64,000 nucleotides of DNA, taken from assembly GCA_907163375.1 (NCBI GenBank), contig CAJQUW010011540.1, forward strand, positions 62,001 through 126,000, in the 5' to 3' direction. Below, piece by piece: positions 56,843 to 64,000 of the stretch. The notes beneath the pieces were generated by a model, which saw only the letters and a list, made by a program, of their open reading frames with translations, ran no database searches and was not told the origin of the DNA. Position numbers and translations under genes: made by a program. The stretch's first letter is position 1. Each line of letters begins with the position of its first letter. The DNA is from Prostheceraeus crozeri (lineage: Eukaryota; Platyhelminthes; Polycladida; Euryleptidae).

Positions 56843-57947
56843 AAGTGCTAGTCCTATTCAACTCATTAAATGAGTACTAAAATGAGTACGAATTAAGTAT
56901 TGATGCTTTCGAACCCAAAGAGTTCTAAAATAAGTACTAATATTTTCGAACTCAAAGAATACTAGATTTTAGGACTCATTTCTTGGTCGTAGTTAGTACT
57001 AGGATTAAGTTTTCTTTCTAGTACTCATTTGAGACTACATGAATAGCACCGTACAGTATAACAATTCCGAACTTTAATTTTCACAATGGTTTTCATTAGC
57101 TATTATTCATTATAAGCAAGTAGTAAATAGATTGATTGCTTTTGATGGAAAGAGCATGAAAAACCATTAAGAAATAGACTTTTGTATGAGAATTGCCAAT
57201 GGCATGAGCAAATTTAGATATATACAGTGCACTATTTTTTATAAAGTCTCAAATGAGTGCTTGACAGAGCACTGAATCTGAGTACGAACTGCGGCTAAGA
57301 AATGAGTCCAAAATTTTAGTACTCTTTGAGCGTGAAAATATCGGTACTCATTTAGTGAGTTGCGTAGGACAAGCACCTCCGCTAAATCCCAAAATACCAT
57401 ACGGCATATCACACCTGCTATATCCCATGTGCACATCTAAGAACTGCTTAGGCAACTAAACATAAATGTATTTCGATCAATAAAACATTCACTGGACTCA
57501 AGACGCAGTTGGTGAAGTGAGTAAACGCTGGCAAGACTGAAAGCCCAGTCAGAGATGATGGAAAACATTTGCAGAGCTCAAAGCACTGTCGTAGAGGATG
57601 GTAGACGTTTGTAGAACTCAAAGCACTGTCGGAGAGAATGGCAAGCACTCTGAAATTAGGAGCAAAGCACATCGAACAAGCCAACACGAACAGTGACAAT
57701 AGAGACGGCGCTGTGACGTGTGATAAGCGATGTTATGGCAATGTAATCACGCACCCCGATCAATACATCGCTATTGTCCTACGCTTGTATGTCCTTCCCT
57801 TTTAGTGAGTCATTGCTATATTGATGTTTCATCATTGTAGTACTTAGTACGCTTTATAGTGCTTGTGTGAAACTAAGTTCGATCATTTTAGTACTCTTTT
57901 CATTCAGTACTCAGATTGGAACTTAAATTGAACTTTATGATTTACAT
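56843..57947 (+). repeat. Dispersed repeat with minisatellite core, copy 2, with inverted head
   Basis: 57280-57947 matches 18980-19766. Its first part is also present in reverse complement at 56843-57010 (for example AGTGCTAGTCC, then ATGAGTACTAAAATGAGTAC), so this copy has a foldback head. The minisatellite at 57493-57650 is shorter than in copy 1. A reverse frame through it (57448-57699) is not convincing. Confidence 0.6.
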
Positions 57948-58308
57948 TGCATACTAGAGCAGCTTGGATTCGCACATTAAATTAGTTATGTTTAGTCATC
58001 AGCTCAGGAATAATGCGTAGACTGTAACTAGCTATTTTGGAGGAGAGACGCCACCAACTGTTTATATTTCATATTAACAATGCTCAAAGAATTGTGTATG
58101 CAAAAAATCTTTGTCATGTGTTGAGCCCTGGTGGGACATTTTTCAATTATAATCACCAAAGTCTTCTTCCTTCGAAACAATGCGCCCGATCTTCTATGGA
58201 TATCAGCGCAAATTTTCAAAATAAAAAGAATACAAAAATGCATTAATGGCACAATTAAAAATGCCCATTTTTTCTGAATGTGAATTATCCCACCGATTTT
58301 CATTAATG

Positions 58309-58320
58309 GACTCGTATACT
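58309..58320 (+). repeat. SINE target duplication, left
   Basis: GACTCGTATACT, repeated exactly at 58593-58604. Confidence 0.75.
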
Positions 58321-58592
58321 AATAGCAGCACACCCTCCATGATCGTGTCAAGAGTAAGTAAAGCTTTCAGCGCGCATTATTCGCGTCATAATGCTCGCTG
58401 AAAGCTTTACTTGCTCTTGACACGATCATGGAGGGTGTGCTTCGCTGATCTTGGGGATCTTCATGCCGCGTCAGCATTTCGAAGACTGGGTTCGATTCCC
58501 AGCCGGTAAGCCACTTTTCATGGTGGTGCCAAGAGCAAGGTGCATTGAAATATTATTTCAACCTCGTGAAAGCCGGAGGCATTAAATCATTA
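58321..58592 (+). mobile_element. SINE-like insertion with tRNA-type T arm and 5' hairpin
   Basis: A 272-bp unit lies between exact 12-bp direct repeats, as produced by LINE-type integration. Near 58490 a perfect tRNA T arm is present (CTGGG, loop TTCGATT, CCCAG; B box GGTTCGATTCC), followed by CCGGTAAGCC. No matching acceptor stem or clear A box is visible, so only the 3' half of a tRNA is preserved. The 5' part is a long hairpin. A tail of AAGCCGGAGGCATTAAATCA precedes the right repeat. It is not a functional tRNA gene. Confidence 0.6.
58327..58441. repeat. Long hairpin, 54-bp arms
   Basis: AGCACACCCTCCATGATCGT and following bases pair with the reverse complement ending GGAGGGTGTGCT. The arms are 54 bp each with about two mismatches around the 7-base loop TCGCGTC. 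The right arm leads directly into the tRNA-like part, so the left arm looks like an inverted copy of the SINE head. Confidence 0.9.
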
Positions 58593-58604
58593 GACTCGTA
58601 TACT
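58593..58604 (+). repeat. SINE target duplication, right
   Basis: GACTCGTATACT, the partner of 58309-58320. Confidence 0.75.
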
Positions 58605-60801
58605 CTTTAGTTGGTGTAGTGAACGCTTATTACACGTGTAATCAAATCATTCCATTTAGTTTAAAGGTATCATGGACTAGTAATTGTAGAGCCTCATATA
58701 GCCGATTCTCTTCCTTAAATTGATTGAATCTTATGATATTCTTATTCTATAGTATATGTGCGAAAACGCATTTCATTGAGAGATATTTTTACACGCTTTT
58801 AGTATGACACTGGTTTTTTCAAAAGTCCCAATCCACCACAACGATTGGTTGCATGCATTTTGTATTGCACCAACTGTTTTACTTAAGTTAGTATTGGTTT
58901 CAGACTTTTTCCCATCGTGTACATGTATTTAAGCACAGATTTTTAGCAAGAAATTCTTATGTGCTCAGAAAATTCAGTCTTAGACAGATGGTCATAGAAG
59001 ATTTTTGAATTGTCGAAGAATTTAGCAATTGACCCTATGCTCATGAAACTTTCCCGTAGTCGGAAATTGCTCATAAAAGCAATGGGGATAAAGCAATGGG
59101 GATGTCTCATGAATTACAGTGAATAAAACTCTTTTAATTACCTAATTCATATTTGTTATTGAGGCATCTAGTTCCTGACCATTATCTTTACTTGATGATT
59201 TTAAAATAGGCCTACCACTAAGCTGCTGTTGGCGGGCATGAAATGAATTACTACCTTAATTAACAATTAATTTCAAATATTATCACTAGATAATGTAGGA
59301 TTTTTTCCATCATGATTTTTTATTAAACCCGTCTGGCATACAGTTAGAGAAATGCTTACTCTTCAACAAACGGACATCATCAGCAAGTGTTAAACTGCCA
59401 CCAGCAAACTGAATGTGCTTTGATCGGATAGTCTTTTAAATAAAATTATCTGTGATTACGTCTAATGCTGTGGCTATTTAGACACTGGTTGACAGAATAA
59501 TCCGCTTAACTTGTTCGGGATTTGTCACCAAATCGACAGATGGAAATTGCTCTCGCTTTATCCCTTAAACATAAACAGAGCAGCGTAATACTATCTTCCG
59601 ATACCATTTCATGAAAGAAATACATAACTGTTGATATTGAAAGTGCATCGATATGTTTATACAAACATTTGCATGGAACTTCGTTCTGATTGTGCTAGAT
59701 AAAATTCAAGGTGGAAATTGAAATTTTGGCGCATCCGTAATGCTTGACATTTCATCAAACTTTTATGTTTGCTTATTGAAATCCAGAACAAATATCATGT
59801 ATCTCAATATGTATGTCCATCTCAAGTATAAAGTCTCGGTTTTGAAATCGAGCTTTCTCAGGTATCAATTATCTTCTCTTTGCAAAAATTATCTGTTGCA
59901 AACTTGTTGTTTATGTAAATAAATGTGAATGTTCGCCTCGTTCATCGACTTCCAAGCAGCATTTTTTGAACTTTTACGGATGTGTTCTGCAACAGCTTGC
60001 AATTGCCATTCACAATATGAAATAGGCCTGTGCTTTATGAGATAAAGCACAATTCCCACTTTATACAAGAACAGTATCATTATTAGTCGCAGATGCTTTA
60101 AATGGTATTCACATTGAATAATGTTTTCAGATTATTAAACTGTAAAAGCCTTTAGCGACACCCATTATTATATCGCAGTTTTAAACTACTTCTGCAACGT
60201 GTGATATAGCTAAATTAGTGACATAATATTTTTCTTTGTATTTTTCGTATTTTTCTTTGTAATTATGTTAATCCTAAAATGTATTTTCAAGAGTAAAGTT
60301 AATCAGACAACTGATTGCGATTCTACAAATAAAATCTTCTAAAATCAGGTAAAATCAACGGCGTCTGCAATACATGCAACTGACCCTGCCCTTAACAATA
60401 TGGATAATTTGATTTTGATATTTTTGCATTGTTTCTTTTCTCCATTCATTAAACTTCTAAATTTATTTTCTGAGCATGAAACGATTTCACTTGATAAATA
60501 GCCACAAAAATAATTCCCAAACTTCCTAACAATGACAGAGATCAAAGGCCTTCATAAAATTCTCTTTTAGTTCAAACATGAACAGTTCTTTGTAAAACTC
60601 TCGACGGAAATTGCTAGAGAAAATTGCAAACAAGTGATTCCAAACCCAAGTTCGTGAAAGCTGTTATTTCCTTTCGTAAATTGTTTCAGGTGTATTTACA
60701 TGCTTACCGTAAATGACAATAATTTTCATCAACTCGGTCGAAATACTGGTTGTGAATTGAAGACAGGATAGCATGACAAGAAAAGTTGTTGGAGAATTGC
60801 G
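58605..60801. other. No gene recognised
   Basis: AT-rich DNA. Frames at 59740-60545 lack motifs or splice support. Confidence 0.4.
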
Positions 60802-60951
60802 TTTGCAATTAAGTTCTAATTGAGTCCTTTTTTCCTGCAGGTTTTGCGAAAATTCTCCAATTGTTGGTAAAAGATGTTGTCAACATTTTTTACCAGCAAT
60901 TGGAGAATTTTCGCAAAGCCTACAGGAAAAAATGATGCACCCAATTGCAAA
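60802..60951. mobile_element. 150-bp palindromic MITE
   Basis: TTTGCAATT at the left and AATTGCAAA at the right bound an almost complete hairpin. TTTTTTCCTGCAGG and GCGAAAATTCTCCAATTG pair with the right half with few mismatches down to a central ATGTTG-T-CAACAT. It is non-coding and the class is unknown. Confidence 0.7.
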
Positions 60952-61202
60952 TACAACATGTAGCATATTTGCTGCAATTGAGACTTGTAACCACAGAATT
61001 TGATTGTTTAATCGTATCACTTTGCTAGAAGTGCAAACTGATTCAAACAGATGGCACATGCAGGAACTTAATAAGTGGGCAAAAAGAAATTCTTAATACC
61101 TTACAGAGATAGGAAAAATAGTCGTGCGTCGCTTGCAGATTTCTCTGAATTCTTTCAAAATGCTCCGATCGCCACGATTCCTTCAGATTCGAAGAATTCA
61201 GA

Positions 61203-61445
61203 TCATTGCGCAAAAGTTTTCTCGATAATGTTGGGTCCTCCGATCATTTTAAAAAAAGTTAGCAGGCGCATGAAAAAACGTTCACAAACTTCTCTGCAGA
61301 ACTTGACATCGTCTGTGTCTCTTTGCTGTGTGATCCGGTTGATAACAGTCACTGAAACTTTGTACAATTTGGCGTGTTTAATGTTGAACTGGCTGCTCAT
61401 TGTTCGATTGCTATGGTATTTAGTCAGGAGATTGTGCCATTCCAT
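61203..61445 (-). CDS. Unidentified open frame next to a MITE
   Basis: An in-frame ATG at 61445 opens 80 codons (MEWHNLLTKYHSNRTMSSQF, later CREVCERFFMRLLTFFKMIG) before a stop. The opposite strand is open too (61075-61467). Composition is protein-like but no family is recognised, and the foldback MITE begins 20 bp upstream, so any 5' part has been displaced. Confidence 0.15.
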   Translation of the reverse strand: MEWHNLLTKYHSNRTMSSQFNIKHAKLYKVSVTVINRITQQRDTDDVKFCREVCERFFMRLLTFFKMIGGPNIIEKTFAQ

Positions 61446-61463
61446 TAACGCTACATGTCCCAA

Positions 61464-62192
61464 TTAGTCCGGCAGCCAGAACGAGTTTCTGCAGGGAACG
61501 AGGCCGAAAGTGAGACTTTCACAGAATGATGTGCACCCTATGCCTACTACGAATTGGCACGTCTGCCGAGTTCTATTGAGTTCCTCTTCTTGTCAGACAG
61601 GATCAAAGAAAAACACATGTAAATCCAATGGGACGCAGATTGCAGTTTTTGACTAAAATGAAATTTTGTATGTTTTCTCTGATTAAACGAAAAGTACCAA
61701 GTCTAGAGTCATGATTTTTGACATGGAATGTATTCAGGTCATTTCCTATGATGTGCAGATGCTTTTATCATGCATTATATCGCCGATGTATGCGAGAATC
61801 AGGTTGAATGTGGATAAAGTAGCTCAAAATGTTTGTGTTTGCCGACATTTAGAGGCTCGCCAAATATAAATGTGTTTAGCTTTAGAGACAGGGGTGCATG
61901 AACATGAAAGGAAATGACCTGAATACATTCCATGTCAAAAATCATGACTCTAGACTTGGTACTTTTCGTTTAATCAGAGAAAACATAGAAAATTTCATTT
62001 TAACCAAAAACTGCAATCTGCGTCCCATTGGATTTACATGTGTTTTTCTTTGATCCTGTCTGACAGGAAGAGGAACTCACTAGAACTCGACAGACGTGCC
62101 GATTCGTAGTAGGCATAGGGTGTACATTATTCTGTGAAAGTCTCACTTTCGGCCTCGTTCCCTGCAGAAACTCGTTCTGGCTGCCGGACTAA
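61464..62192. mobile_element. Foldback MITE with 283-bp inverted arms
   Basis: The arms 61464-61746 and 61910-62192 are reverse complements without net length change. Tips read TTAGTCCGGCAGCCAGAACG. The 163-bp spacer is unrelated. AAT occurs on both sides if the element is taken as TAGTCC...GGACTA (61462-61464 and 62192-62194), a possible 3-bp duplication. A decayed relative lies at 13808-14425. Confidence 0.8.
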
Positions 62193-64000
62193 ATGCTTCC
62201 TTTCTAGTCAAACAGAGGAAGAGACGACCTGTCTATTTCTGTGCTTGTAACAAATCACCTTCTTCTTGTTTAGTCAACACAGTTTATTGATTTATTAATT
62301 CAAACAAGCTCCGAGCAGATATTTGCATTGTACCGGTATATTGTAGTCAAGATAGTTACACTGTTAGATAACTAAAAGAGGTGAAGTTAGTAAAACGTGA
62401 ATTGTCATGAAACTGCTTGACATATAACGCTTCTCGTCAGCTGAACAGCACCATAAATTATGTACACGGCCAAATTATGAACTCAAATTTCAGTTGCCGG
62501 TATTCTTAAAAGCATATGGAAATCCATGCTACTTTCGAGTGGATTGTTTCGAGCGCATCAATTTGCATGTATAGAAAAAAATTATTTCCGAAATTTCATA
62601 AAGAAGTAATTCGATGTCAAAAGGAGTTCTCAATTGCTGTGCTGACAGCATTTGAAATAAAACTTTTTTACAGACACTGTATAGCTGATATGGTGACCAT
62701 TTTAATGAAAAATGTATTTGAATATCACATGTCTTCATGTTAAAAATTGCTACTCTCTGATATCTTTTTCTAAAAGATTTGTATGATTGTCATTTTTTCT
62801 GATGCTGTCATGGTTTTCAAACAAACATTCGAGTTTTTCAATTAATTACGAACGTACAACTTAAATTATTAAACGCTTGTAATGGTCACAGCTATGGTAT
62901 CAAAAATAGTTATTAGAGTTATTAAACATGTTATTAGAGCTATGTTATTAAACATAGCTCTATCAAGAGGAAATAGCTTCGGGACTCGTAAGTCAAATTT
63001 ATCGACAGTGCTGAACACTTTCATTTAAGCCAATATGTTGTGAAGCCAACTCAACTGCATCAATCTATTTATTATTGATAAATATTACTTATTAACCTTT
63101 TCCAAACCAGGAGCTGGGGCAATTCGTTCCCTGTCGCACTTTTGCTGTGAACCTGTAAGAAACTGAGACACTGAGCTGTTCAATTTGTGCTTTGTTTTAA
63201 TTTTAGCGCATTATGAAACTTTTCACCAAAGCTAGGGTCATGAATAAAGCTGATTTTCTATATGAATAGAGCAACATATCATAGCTGTTACTGTTACTCT
63301 GATGCATTAGCATTAGATAGTTAACAGAATTAGAGACATAAGTTGATGATCATCTACTATGATAATAAATAATTTTAGTAATTTTTTTATGTGTCCTGGG
63401 GTAGGCTGTAAGAAGGCCTATTTTGACATTTATATGATGGCCAATTTCTTACCAAAAACGCAGTCTGTTGGGATTTTTCACTTGTCGACCTATAACAAGC
63501 GAGATTTTACAAGAAAAGAAATTGATAAAGCAAAAAGGCAGGTAATAACAGTTTTTGATTACTTATGAACATTAATAGGAAAAGTAATAGAAACACAGTT
63601 TTGTTGAGCGTGATACAACATCAGCCGAAAATAGTCTGTTCTGAATCAATCAGACAGCGAAGCAAAAAATTGTGTGTATTTTAAATCAATCAGCGCACTG
63701 TGAAGGGATTCTTTCAGCTGCCGCATGTTCTTTTATAAAGGTCCTAAGTTTCGGCGAAATGCAGGTTTCATTCATGTCTCATAATATATCGACTCAACAG
63801 CGTCATGCATTCCTAAATAGAGTTTAAAAAAACATTGCTTGTTTTGAGACATGTTGAGAACAACTGATTAAATTAAAACACGACATTGTTAAAAAATTCG
63901 AAGAATCGAGGAAACGGAGGAAATCAAATTTAAACAACTGCTCTAGTAGAAAATCGTGTAAATAATTAGGCTACTTGAAGTCAAAGCGTATAAATTAATA
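62193..64000. other. No gene recognised
   Basis: AT-rich DNA. A small direct duplication around TTATTAAACATAGCTCTA occurs near 62925-62965. Frames at 62516-62743 and 63359-63568 lack motifs. Confidence 0.4.

Noticed and set aside
58440..58515. Functional tRNA gene
   Set aside because: Only the T arm is intact. No 5' acceptor strand or clear A box was found.
61075..61467. 130-codon forward frame
   Set aside because: No motif, overlapped by an equally open reverse frame, and it ends at a MITE boundary.

Overview
The window looks like intergenic or intronic DNA from an animal nuclear genome, most likely an aquatic invertebrate. It is AT-rich. Short introns with GT/AG ends can be read in transposon genes, and there is no bacterial-style gene packing. 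The transposon mix is broad: Penelope-like elements with GIY-YIG endonucleases, LINEs, and Tc1/mariner, PIF/Harbinger, piggyBac, hAT and P families. I cannot name the species. I found no host gene I can name, only a few exon-sized open stretches with plausible splice sites. Nearly everything recognisable is mobile DNA, most of it broken.

Layout. 1-17 kb: P-superfamily fragments, a 98-bp MITE, two GIY-YIG relics of Penelope-like elements, a tRNA-derived SINE, a 1.15-kb piggyBac-type MITE with TTAA target duplications, and a foldback MITE. 17.1-18.8 kb: a dead Tc1-like transposon. 19-21.4 kb: a minisatellite-bearing repeat and a LINE tail. 23.1-26 kb: a complete but frameshifted Harbinger element with its two convergent genes and TSD CTG, followed by a piggyBac transposase scrap and a hAT MITE. 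27.7-28.9 kb: a Penelope-like RT plus GIY-YIG relic. 30.7-32.1 kb: a LINE relic.

32.7-44.8 kb is the most unusual part. It is one 12,021-bp insertion flanked by a 6-bp direct repeat (GAGATA), starting 5'-AG and ending CT-3'. It consists of two near-identical inverted arms (4.80 and 4.40 kb) around a 2.82-kb unique centre. The 6-bp duplication and AG...CT ends match Polinton/Maverick-type integration, but I see no integrase, polymerase B, ATPase or capsid gene. Instead it carries 320-bp and about 100-bp tandem arrays, clustered bZIP sites (AP-1 and CRE), several TATA boxes facing one another, and one short acidic protein gene with a SUMO-interaction-like end in the centre. It looks like a non-autonomous giant foldback element and is the best candidate for something undescribed.

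45-64 kb: a LINE RT scrap, a P-element (THAP-type) transposase relic, two P-type MITEs with perfect 8-bp duplications, a nested element with perfect 48-bp inverted ends, a second copy of the minisatellite-bearing repeat, a SINE with an unusually strong 5' hairpin, and two further palindromic MITEs.

The elements do not form a pathway. Possible cross-mobilisation is limited to the P MITEs, for which a relic transposase lies within 200 bp, and the 12-kb foldback, which would need proteins from elsewhere.
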